Assembly: GCF_049860805.1 (NCBI RefSeq)
Contig: NZ_CP187555.1
Coordinates: 4,092,001 to 4,156,000, forward strand
Length of the DNA: 64,000 nt
DNA from: Parabacteroides sp900760525
GTDB lineage: Bacteria; Bacteroidota; Bacteroidia; Bacteroidales; Tannerellaceae
Direction: 5' to 3'
Shown here piece by piece: positions 42,717-50,538 of the stretch. The first letter of the stretch is position 1, and each line of letters begins with the position of its first letter. A program made the translations under genes and the position numbers. The notes below the pieces were generated by a model that saw only the letters and a program-made list of their open reading frames with translations, did not search any database and was not told where the DNA came from.

Positions 42717-44864
42717 TTAGAACAAGTCTATCTCTGCAATGGCCGCTTCTTCCGTACCGGCTGCTATTTCCGCTGCCTCTATTTTTACGTAGCGGGCTTT
42801 CACCGCTTTCTTGAAGTGGTGAAAGCGCTTGGACGGGTCGTTGACGAGGTTGCCGAACTCGAAGCTCTCCGCTTCTTTCCAACTCTTGCCGTCGTCGCTG
42901 GTCCGGATGGTGCCTCCTACCGTTCCTTTGCCGCCCTCCTTTTTCGGAGTGTAGGCAAAGCCGCTGATCGTCTGTTCGCTGCCGAGGTCGATGGCAATGT
43001 AGTCCGAGGTCTTGCCCGCTGGTTTCCATCCTTTCTTGATCAGGCCGAACTGTTCCTGCAGGGTTGCTCCCTTTTCTCCGTTCAGGATGGCTACGGCTTT
43101 CAGTTCGCTGTTACCCATTTGGAAAGGTGCCTTATATTCGGTGGCTCCGGCCGATGGTTCCGTCCCGTCTGTCGTATAGTAGATCTTGAAGCCTGCGTTC
43201 AGGTTCTCGGCAATGTTCTCGCCGTGCGCTTTCCATCCGAATTCCTGTGCCATCGGCTCGATGGTAACCAGTCCGTCTATGCTTCTTTGTGCGCTCAACC
43301 GGGGCGGGCGTGCTTTGTAGTGATGGGCGGAGATGGTGCAGATCGCAGGTGTCAGGCGGGATTCGAGTATGCGGACCCGTATCTTGTCCGTCGTGACATC
43401 GGGGAAGCGCAGGATTCGTTTGTAGCCGATATTGGTGGCATGGGCGATCTCTTTCCAGCCTCCTTCGATCCAGGCGTCCACGGCGTGTTTTTCCACTCGT
43501 TCTCCGTTGGTGGCAATCGCTTCCTGGATGACGAGGCGGTTGAGGGTGACAGGTTGGGGAGTGGAGATGACGATTCCCGCCTCATCCTTATCGACCGTCA
43601 CATAGGTGTCAGCATTTTGGTCGAGCAACTCTTTCGGGCCTTTTGCCTGACGGAACAGGTCGGTCCCGTAGGTCTCCCGGATTCGCTGGCCGGTTTCTTT
43701 CAATACGGCTACATCTGTTGGAGAGAATTTTCCGTCCCGGTTGGGTGGAATGTTTAACAGGAAGGTGGAGTTGCCTCCTACGGCGCGTTCATAGATGTCG
43801 AACACATCGTCGGTGCTTCGTACTTTCTGGTGCGTGTCGTCCCGGTAGAACCAGCCTTCACGGATGGAGGTATTGGTCTCGGCCTGCTGGTAATGCAGGT
43901 ATTTGGCTTTATAGAGCTGTTCACGGCTTCCGAGGTCTTTGTCCGTCATATCGGCAAAGTTAGACATCGTGTCCGGATTCGCCTGGTAGGGAACTACGTT
44001 CCATTCGGTCGACCGTGTGCCGCCGGCTTCGTTGCCGCACCACCGGACATCTTCCCGTCCGAAGATGACGGCATCGGGAGCAAGTGCCTTGATCAGTTTC
44101 TTCCAGGCGGGGTAGTTATAGGTCTGTCCGCCTTTTCGCTTGGGGTGTGCCCCGTCGAACCATACTTCGTGGATCGGGCCGTATTCGGTCAGGATCTCGA
44201 AAAGTTGGTTGAGGAAGTATTCGTTGTAGTCGTCCACTACGAATTCGAAACGGATCTTGTTGGCAAAAGGCCGTCCGGGCACTTCTCGCGGGATGGTCCT
44301 CTTGGTGTACTTGCTGAGGTTGCCGTACAGCCCTTCCGGGTTTTCGATATGGTAGAGGTCTGCCGGCGACAGGTATACGCCTAACTTCAGCCCGTACTTG
44401 CGGCAGGAGGCCGACAGGTCTTTCAGGATGTCGCCTTTGCCGTTGCGGAAACCGGTGGACATGATGCCGTGTTTCGTGTAGCGGCTTTGCCATAGGACGA
44501 ACCCGTCATGGTGCTTGACCGTCAGGATCACCATTTTCATGCCGGCCGCTTTCATGGCTTCGCACCACTGGTCCGTGTCGAGCTCTTTCAGGTCGAAGAC
44601 TGTCGGGTCTTCCTTTCCGTTTCCCCATTCCAAGCGAGTGAAGCTGTTCGGCCCGAAGTGGATAAAGGCGATAAACTCGTTTTGCAAGGCTGCCAGCTGG
44701 TTCGGAGTCGGTACGACATGAGCGGCCTTTTCGATGATTGTCGCATGACTGTCGGTCGCCTCTACCGGGATCGTGTTCTGGAATTGCATTTGCTTGTTCT
44801 GGTTTTGGGCCTGTCCCTGTAAGGATAGCAAGGTCCCAAGCAGAAGGATAAAAGTGTGTTTCAT
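42717..44864 (-). CDS. GH29 alpha-L-fucosidase with C-terminal discoidin-type domain
   Basis: A 715-residue exported protein with signal MKHTFILLLGTLLSLQGQA. The GH29 barrel (about 50-400) has FIAFIHFGPNSFTRLEWGNG, ILTVKHHDGFVLWQSRYTKH, the tract KYGLKLGVYLSPAD and the nucleophile Asp237 in EVWFDGAHP. The C-terminal third has two beta domains, one with DYIAIDLGSEQTISGFAYTP, typical of F5/8-type C (CBM32-like) modules. It removes alpha-L-fucose with retention; sequence around the active site resembles the 1,3/1,4-specific GH29-B group, although that split is not certain by eye. It is last of the minus-strand unit, 12 bases after the GH43-like gene. Confidence 0.93.
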   Translation of the reverse strand: MKHTFILLLGTLLSLQGQAQNQNKQMQFQNTIPVEATDSHATIIEKAAHVVPTPNQLAALQNEFIAFIHFGPNSFTRLEWGNGKEDPTVFDLKELDTDQWCEAMKAAGMKMVILTVKHHDGFVLWQSRYTKHGIMSTGFRNGKGDILKDLSASCRKYGLKLGVYLSPADLYHIENPEGLYGNLSKYTKRTIPREVPGRPFANKIRFEFVVDDYNEYFLNQLFEILTEYGPIHEVWFDGAHPKRKGGQTYNYPAWKKLIKALAPDAVIFGREDVRWCGNEAGGTRSTEWNVVPYQANPDTMSNFADMTDKDLGSREQLYKAKYLHYQQAETNTSIREGWFYRDDTHQKVRSTDDVFDIYERAVGGNSTFLLNIPPNRDGKFSPTDVAVLKETGQRIRETYGTDLFRQAKGPKELLDQNADTYVTVDKDEAGIVISTPQPVTLNRLVIQEAIATNGERVEKHAVDAWIEGGWKEIAHATNIGYKRILRFPDVTTDKIRVRILESRLTPAICTISAHHYKARPPRLSAQRSIDGLVTIEPMAQEFGWKAHGENIAENLNAGFKIYYTTDGTEPSAGATEYKAPFQMGNSELKAVAILNGEKGATLQEQFGLIKKGWKPAGKTSDYIAIDLGSEQTISGFAYTPKKEGGKGTVGGTIRTSDDGKSWKEAESFEFGNLVNDPSKRFHHFKKAVKARYVKIEAAEIAAGTEEAAIAEIDLF

Positions 44865-44876
44865 GTTTATAAGCGA

Positions 44877-46508
44877 TTAATTGGGAATATTGAAGTTGTT
44901 TGTTTCTACTATTTGCCCGTCCCGGAGGAAGGTTATCTGGTAATCGGCCTTATCCGTCCATTCTCCCTTTTTTGGGGTGATGGTAAGGTCTGCCTTTTCA
45001 TACGGTTGCAGGGACTTGACGGTATGGCTGCCCATCAGCGCCCCGTTCTGTCTGATTTCGATTGTCATCTCTTCCGAGGCCGATAGCCCGAAGTTCCCGA
45101 CTTCCACCCCGATTTCGTTCCGGCCTTCCCGGTAAACGGGACGCCGGCAGGACAATAGAGCGGGCTTGTAATCGGCATAAGGTAGGCTCGCATATCCGAA
45201 CAACAGTCTTCCTTTCTTGTCCTTGCCGATCAGCTTCGGAGCAAATTCGTCCGGTGTGATACCGCTTCCCCGGCCGTCGAAGGTCAGGATAAGGTCTTTG
45301 CCGGATGTTTCGGTTTTGACCACTTTACATCCTCTGCCGAAGTTCACTTCGTTGTAGGAACCGAACCGTAAAGACGGCAGGTCGATGTCCTGAAGCGGTT
45401 CGAAGCCCTCTTCCGCCTCGACTTTGACCCGGATAGCCGGGGTGGATGCCGTCACCGGTTGCTCGTTCAGTACGGATAAAAGCAACCCCTTGTTCATCGG
45501 GATGCAGATGTTTTTCGAACTGTGGTTGTCGTTGCCGTGGTCGTCCCATTTGACGGTATCGATTACGGCGAAGTTCATCTGTACGACACGCCCTTGTTTG
45601 TCCTGAAAGACTTTGGGACGTTCGTACTTAAACCAGTGTTCGACATGCCCGTCCCGGTGGAAAGAGATTCCGGGCATATAGGCTTCCCCTTGTTCCGTCA
45701 CCCAGTGGATGCCGTCTTTGGAACGTTGGTAGAAAGCGATCCGTCCCAACCAGTCGTTCACAATTAGGTGGTATTGCAGGGAATCCCGCCAGATGACCGG
45801 GTCCTCGAACTCTCCTTTGACAGGCGGGTAAACCCGTTTGTCCGTTATCTGTTCGTAAGGGGCGATGCCGTCCTTGCTGATCCAGATGCCTCCTCCGCGG
45901 CAGACCATCAGGTATGATCCGTCCTGTCTTTTGGCAAAGCTGAGGTTACTCAGCCCCTCGATGATCTTCCGGTCGCGGGGGTCGAACTTGAACTTACCGT
46001 ATTGCCAGGGGCCGTCGACATGATCCGCTATGTAATACCCGTCGATAACATATACGACGATGCGTCCGTCGTTGAGGACGAAAGCCTCCGGGTTATGTCC
46101 TTTCCCTATCGTGTCCTGAATGGCGAAAGGTCCGTGCAGCCGGTCGCCGGTCGCGTGGTAAACGGTGGAATTAGGCCATTCCATGTGCCCTTTGGGAGCG
46201 CTTTCGGGCCATCCGCACACGAATAGGTGATATTTGCGGTCGGGTGTCTGTATGATATTACCTCCCCAGAATGAGATAGCGGGATGTTCGATGCCGTTGT
46301 CGATATAGCGGGGACGTACGCTGTCCGCTCCCCAGGTGTCTCCTGAGAGCATGCCTTCGGGCATTGCCTCGAAGCGGTCCATATAGCGTCCGCCTGTAAT
46401 GAGATGTTCCCATTCAGCCGGACGTTCCCTTTCCGTGATCTGTGCGGTTAGTGACAGGGGAACCAGGCAGGCTGCTGCCAATAGTAATTTCAGTTTCTGT
46501 GTGTTCAT
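44877..46508 (-). CDS. GH43-like five-bladed propeller glycosidase, family uncertain
   Basis: The 543-residue exported protein (signal MNTQKLKLLLAAACLVPLSL) has an N-terminal propeller of about 350 residues with an early DNGIEHPAISFWGGNI, repeated blade edges GRIVVYVIDGYYIADHVDGP and DGSYLMVCRGGGIWISKDG, and acidic motifs KGHNPEAFVL and GEFEDPVIW. A C-terminal beta-sandwich of about 170 residues follows. The D/E pattern recalls GH43, GH32 or GH117-like propellers, but none of their canonical catalytic triplets was matched with confidence. It lies between GH2 paralog C and GH29 and is preceded by a promoter inside a perfect inverted repeat. The substrate is unknown. Confidence 0.65.
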   Translation of the reverse strand: MNTQKLKLLLAAACLVPLSLTAQITERERPAEWEHLITGGRYMDRFEAMPEGMLSGDTWGADSVRPRYIDNGIEHPAISFWGGNIIQTPDRKYHLFVCGWPESAPKGHMEWPNSTVYHATGDRLHGPFAIQDTIGKGHNPEAFVLNDGRIVVYVIDGYYIADHVDGPWQYGKFKFDPRDRKIIEGLSNLSFAKRQDGSYLMVCRGGGIWISKDGIAPYEQITDKRVYPPVKGEFEDPVIWRDSLQYHLIVNDWLGRIAFYQRSKDGIHWVTEQGEAYMPGISFHRDGHVEHWFKYERPKVFQDKQGRVVQMNFAVIDTVKWDDHGNDNHSSKNICIPMNKGLLLSVLNEQPVTASTPAIRVKVEAEEGFEPLQDIDLPSLRFGSYNEVNFGRGCKVVKTETSGKDLILTFDGRGSGITPDEFAPKLIGKDKKGRLLFGYASLPYADYKPALLSCRRPVYREGRNEIGVEVGNFGLSASEEMTIEIRQNGALMGSHTVKSLQPYEKADLTITPKKGEWTDKADYQITFLRDGQIVETNNFNIPN

Positions 46509-46523
46509 ATGTTTCTGTATATA

Positions 46524-46563
46524 CTATATTTGCCTTGCAACGATTGTTGCAAGGCAAATATAG
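46524..46563 (-). promoter_or_regulatory. -7 box inside a perfect 18-bp inverted repeat
   Basis: CTATATTTGCCTTGCAAC (46524-46541) and GTTGCAAGGCAAATATAG (46546-46563) are exact reverse complements with a 4-base loop. Each arm carries TATATTTG, an exact TAnnTTTG match, so a -7 box points both ways. The minus-strand copy (46555-46562) lies 47 bases before the GH43-like ATG. The transcript would begin with, or just inside, a GC-containing hairpin. Confidence 0.6.
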
Positions 46564-46580
46564 CAGTCTTTCTTTACATA

Positions 46581-49334
46581 TTAATAAATGGATTCGGGTT
46601 TTTCCCGCGAACTCGATCGTCCGCCGGTCAAAAAACGGCCGATAGCATCAGGCGATGTATGCGGTGCAGGATTGAAAGCATCGGATTTCATATACTCCAC
46701 GAGGCTGTGGAGCAACTGCCTCTTCTCCGGGTTTCCAGCTTGTTCGCGAAGCAGGTCCATGCTGCACACGACTAACTTTCCGTTCAGGCAGTTCGTCTCG
46801 AACAGGTTGGTCAGACGGCGGTTGTTGGCAAAGTTGTCCACACATTCGACGAGGGGAGTGACTTCGGCATGCAGGCTATCGATGCAGAGTGCCTTCGACT
46901 CTGTCGCGAGCCGCCACCACTGCCAGTCCGTATGTCCTTCTGTCGGGAAACGGGCGAATGCGGGGTGGGCCGGATCGAGCAGCAATCCCATTGTTCCGGC
47001 CTGTTTGGGAAAATGCACCGGGCTCCAGAAGACAGGAACGAACTTCCCTTCCAACCCTTTCAGCGACTCGTAAGGAGGGTTGAACAGAACCTTCTTCCCT
47101 TCTTGCAATGCTTTTTCGGCAACGGCGAAACGGTCGGTAACGATGATATCCCCTTTATCGACGGTGAGGTCTGCCGGATATACCCATATCTTCCACTCGT
47201 TAGTATAGTCCGTTCCTTTCAGCGTGGCCGACAAGGTCAATTCCTTAGCCTCCGTGATTCCGTCTAACGGGCAGCGGATGGAACCGGTCGTGCTGTTCTC
47301 CCCGACAGGCAGCGGGCGTGTCGCAAATTCTCCCTCTGCAACCGCTTTACCGTCCCGGTCGGCTAACTTCCAACCGACAACGGCATTGTCAATTTCTTTG
47401 TCACTATAGTTCACCACTTCGATACCGGCTTCGAACGTCTCGCCCGAAGTATATACCGCTTTGGAGAAACGGGCCAGCGGAGTTACCGGGGCGCAGGACT
47501 GGCGGAAGATAGCCGCCTCCGTCACCCCCTTGTTTTCCCAAAAGGCGTTCAGCAGGCCGACGAGAGCCGTTCCCTGTCCGGGGAAATCATGGAGGTCGAG
47601 CAGTTGGAAACCGCTGATCCCCGGCGTTTTCATCGCCCTTTCGATCTCTTCCTTATAGAGCAGGGCGGCCAGTTTGCCGGAGGCCATCAGGTAGTCGTCC
47701 GCCTTGTCAAGCAATCCTTTCTTCCGAAGGTCCTCTTTCACCCCTTTGAAGTTAAGCGGGTCCAGTACGCCCGTATATTTTCCGATCTCTTTCAGGTCGG
47801 GATAAACCGCATACTGGCCTATCTCGTGTGTGATCAGCGGGACTTCCATCCCTTCGACCGATGCGGAATAGTCTTTGTCGAAGCGGGGCGGCTCCGAGTT
47901 GAATACGCCTTGCCCGCGTACCCATCCTTTCCGGGTCCATTGGGTGATAAAGAAGTCGTCGTTCGTTTCCGGCCAGTCACCATGCCCTTTCTCGAAAGTG
48001 AAGGAGGTGGTGGTATAGAGATGGCGCGGGTCCTTTTCTTTGACATGGTTCAGGAGTGAGCCTAAGAACCCGAAGTCATATTGCAGTTCGTTCCCAAGGC
48101 TGAACAGGCAGAAAGAGGGGTGGTTGCCGTATTCTTCGAGGATGCGGTCTGCTTCGGCATATAAATAGGGAGCGCGTTTGTCATTACATAGGTTGGTTGA
48201 CCAGAGCGGAAGTTCGACTTGCAGGTAAAAGCCCAGCGAGTCCGCCACCTCGAATGCAGCCTTCGGCGGACACCAGGAATGGAAGCGGAGATGGTTCAGC
48301 CCCCATTCGCGGGCGGTCGAGAATACCTTTTCCCATCCTTCGTGCTCCATAGGAGGATATCCGGTTAGCGGGAATATGCAGCATTCCAGCGTCCCCCTCA
48401 GAAATATCTTCCGGTCGTTCAACAGAAGCGCCGGTCCCTTCTTCTCCAGGTCCCGGAAACCGAATTTGACTTCCCGGGTATCTTTATAAGGATCTGTCTG
48501 GATAGATGCCCGGAGGGTGTAGAGTGTAGGGGTGAACTCGTTCCATACCTTGACCTCGTCTTTGATCGGGCAGACCAGTTCGATGCGGTTTTCTCCGGGC
48601 TGGAGCGTCACGTGTTGCTGTGCTTGTATAACAGGGTCGGTTGCCGTCCGGATGTCGGCTTTCAGGGAGCCGGATGTAGCCTTTCCCGTATTGTTTACGA
48701 GGCATTTTACCTTTACCTGCTTGTTTTTATAATCCGGATATGCCTGTAGGTCACGGATCGAGATGGCATCTTTAGCTGTCAGCGAGATTTCGCCGATGAT
48801 CCCGTTCCACATAATCTGAGTTTCGTTGGTATAGGCATGTGCCATATCGCCCGCCGTAATATCGTATCGCTTCCGGTTGTCGACGCGGACCGTTATTTTG
48901 TGCTTGCCGGGAGTCATATATTCCGTCAGGTCGTACAGATGCGGGGCGATCAGGCTCTCCTGCATCCCGTCGACCGGCTTGCCGTCCACCCAGACGGAGG
49001 TTTGCCAGATCACCCGTTCCAGCTTGAGTTCGATCGTTTTTCCTTTCCAGCCGGAAGGGATGTCGACCTCTTTGCTGTACCAGGCCGGCCCGACATAGCT
49101 GTTCTTGCGGGTGAGGTGCAGGACCTGCGGTTTCTGTATGGAGGGTTCCAGTTGGTTCGGAATCCCTGCTCCGGCATCGTCGGTTGTACCGGGCAATTGA
49201 ATGGAACCGAAGTCGGTACTGTCTAATGAAAAACTCCATTCTCCGGCCAGGGAAATCCGGGAAGGATTGTCTGTACATGATAATAAGCCTGCTAGGAGGC
49301 AAGTGAGCAGCATGTAAATGTTGATTCGTCGCAT
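46581..49334 (-). CDS. GH2 family glycosidase, paralog C (lipoprotein)
   Basis: A 917-residue exported enzyme with lipobox LAGLLSCTD. Domain order matches paralogs A and B. Catalytic residues are Glu416 in SLGNELQY and Glu504 in THEIGQY. It repeats LRGTLECCIFPLTGYPPM, LRFHSWCPPKAAFEVADSLG and LLDLHDFPGQGTALVGLLNA. It is first in the minus-strand unit with the GH43-like and GH29 genes. Being separated from A and B by about 6.5 kb and on the other strand, it is likely an older copy or one moved with its own operon. Confidence 0.92.
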   Translation of the reverse strand: MRRINIYMLLTCLLAGLLSCTDNPSRISLAGEWSFSLDSTDFGSIQLPGTTDDAGAGIPNQLEPSIQKPQVLHLTRKNSYVGPAWYSKEVDIPSGWKGKTIELKLERVIWQTSVWVDGKPVDGMQESLIAPHLYDLTEYMTPGKHKITVRVDNRKRYDITAGDMAHAYTNETQIMWNGIIGEISLTAKDAISIRDLQAYPDYKNKQVKVKCLVNNTGKATSGSLKADIRTATDPVIQAQQHVTLQPGENRIELVCPIKDEVKVWNEFTPTLYTLRASIQTDPYKDTREVKFGFRDLEKKGPALLLNDRKIFLRGTLECCIFPLTGYPPMEHEGWEKVFSTAREWGLNHLRFHSWCPPKAAFEVADSLGFYLQVELPLWSTNLCNDKRAPYLYAEADRILEEYGNHPSFCLFSLGNELQYDFGFLGSLLNHVKEKDPRHLYTTTSFTFEKGHGDWPETNDDFFITQWTRKGWVRGQGVFNSEPPRFDKDYSASVEGMEVPLITHEIGQYAVYPDLKEIGKYTGVLDPLNFKGVKEDLRKKGLLDKADDYLMASGKLAALLYKEEIERAMKTPGISGFQLLDLHDFPGQGTALVGLLNAFWENKGVTEAAIFRQSCAPVTPLARFSKAVYTSGETFEAGIEVVNYSDKEIDNAVVGWKLADRDGKAVAEGEFATRPLPVGENSTTGSIRCPLDGITEAKELTLSATLKGTDYTNEWKIWVYPADLTVDKGDIIVTDRFAVAEKALQEGKKVLFNPPYESLKGLEGKFVPVFWSPVHFPKQAGTMGLLLDPAHPAFARFPTEGHTDWQWWRLATESKALCIDSLHAEVTPLVECVDNFANNRRLTNLFETNCLNGKLVVCSMDLLREQAGNPEKRQLLHSLVEYMKSDAFNPAPHTSPDAIGRFLTGGRSSSREKPESIY

Positions 49335-49488
49335 ATATAATTGGTAGTTTGAATTTCCAATGCAAATAAAGGACTTTCTCTTGTAATAAAGAATAGACTA
49401 AATATGGATTATAATGGATAATATTTTGATAGCTACACGAACAACTATGTTTTGTCGGTGGAATTTTTATAAGCCCTTGCTATTTGCT

Positions 49489-50388
49489 TTATGGGTTACT
49501 TTTATGCCCAGCCCTGTATTTGCCGGGAGAGACTTTTTTTATTTTGGTAAAAACACGTGAAAAATAGAGGGGATCGGAGTAGCCGAGCAAAGATGCGATC
49601 TGGTTGATTTGCATATTAGTGGTAACCAGCAGGCTGCATGCTTTCTCTATTTTCATTAATGTAAAATAAGATAAAGGAGCGATACCGGTTTCTTTTATAA
49701 ACTTACGGTAAAAGTAGGAAGTCGAGTAGTTTACATAGGACGATATGTCTTTTAATGTCAATGATTTATTTATGTTTTCATGCATATAATAGATAGCCCA
49801 GTTAATGATACATCCCTTATATTCGCTCTTGGAAGTGCCGGCTTGGCTTCTGTTGAATTGGTTCAGATAAAGAAGAGAGGATAAGAAGAAGTTCAGGCAG
49901 ACATTGGCATAATTGATGTTGGCTGTTTCGAACCCATCCTTAAGAGTCGTGTACATCTCTTCAAAAAGATTCAGGCGTTCTTCAATTTTGGAATCCAGTG
50001 AAAGATTCAAACATGTCGGCTTATCAAATCCTGTTGCATAGAGGCTTGCCTTTTTTCCTTTAAAATGCAGCCAATAGATACTCCACGGGTCTGTATCGTC
50101 CGCCTCATACTGATGCTTGATATTTGGTGGGAGAATAATAAATTGATAAGGGCGCAATACATATTCTCTATCTTCGATCCGGATATGTCCGCAACCTTCC
50201 TTGCAATAGATAAACAAGTATTGGTCACATCCGTGAGGACGGTCGAAATAATGATGGGTTGCTCGTGTGAAATAACCCAAGGAATAGATATATAAGTCTC
50301 CCGTTAACGGATTTTGATCCATCGCCTCCAATAATGGTAACGGCAGATAAATAAACCTTTCTCCTTTGAAACCGAGTGCTAACTTCAT
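49489..50388 (-). CDS. AraC family transcriptional regulator
   Basis: The start is set at ATG 50388 (MKLALGFKGERFIYLPLPLL), giving 299 residues; an upstream in-frame start at 50451 would add an unlikely hydrophobic tail and would lie before the promoter. The N-terminal cupin part has GHIRIEDREYVLRPYQFIIL and WSIYWLHFKG; the C-terminal DNA-binding part has LKDISSYVNYSTSYFYRKF and INQIASLLGYSDPLYFSRVF. It resembles the AraC at 28675 throughout. It diverges from the GH120 gene and likely controls GH120, the following GH2 and perhaps susCD. Confidence 0.93.
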   Translation of the reverse strand: MKLALGFKGERFIYLPLPLLEAMDQNPLTGDLYIYSLGYFTRATHHYFDRPHGCDQYLFIYCKEGCGHIRIEDREYVLRPYQFIILPPNIKHQYEADDTDPWSIYWLHFKGKKASLYATGFDKPTCLNLSLDSKIEERLNLFEEMYTTLKDGFETANINYANVCLNFFLSSLLYLNQFNRSQAGTSKSEYKGCIINWAIYYMHENINKSLTLKDISSYVNYSTSYFYRKFIKETGIAPLSYFTLMKIEKACSLLVTTNMQINQIASLLGYSDPLYFSRVFTKIKKVSPGKYRAGHKSNP

Positions 50389-50410
50389 GTACTTTCCAAT
50401 ATGTGAAATA

Positions 50411-50418
50411 CAAATATA
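50411..50418 (-). promoter_or_regulatory. -7 box of the AraC gene
   Basis: The minus strand reads TATATTTG, matching TAnnTTTG, 22 bases before the ATG at 50388. This supports the shorter start for the AraC gene. Confidence 0.55.
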
Positions 50419-50484
50419 GTGAAAAGCAATGATAGTCCATGTTAATAACAAGTTTTATCCATTTCAGACCCCGGTTACATACTG

Positions 50485-50528
50485 TAAATTTGCAACAATG
50501 TCTGAGTAACAGACATTGTTGCAAATTT
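50485..50528 (+). promoter_or_regulatory. -7 box starting a perfect 19-bp inverted repeat before GH120
   Basis: TAAATTTG at 50485-50492 fits TAnnTTTG. From 50486 the arm AAATTTGCAACAATGTCTG pairs exactly with CAGACATTGTTGCAAATTT (50510-50528) around AGTAA. The GH120 ATG follows 10 bases after the repeat. Initiation at the box would give a message starting with a 12-bp or longer hairpin. Confidence 0.6.
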
Positions 50529-50538
50529 GAATAATATT

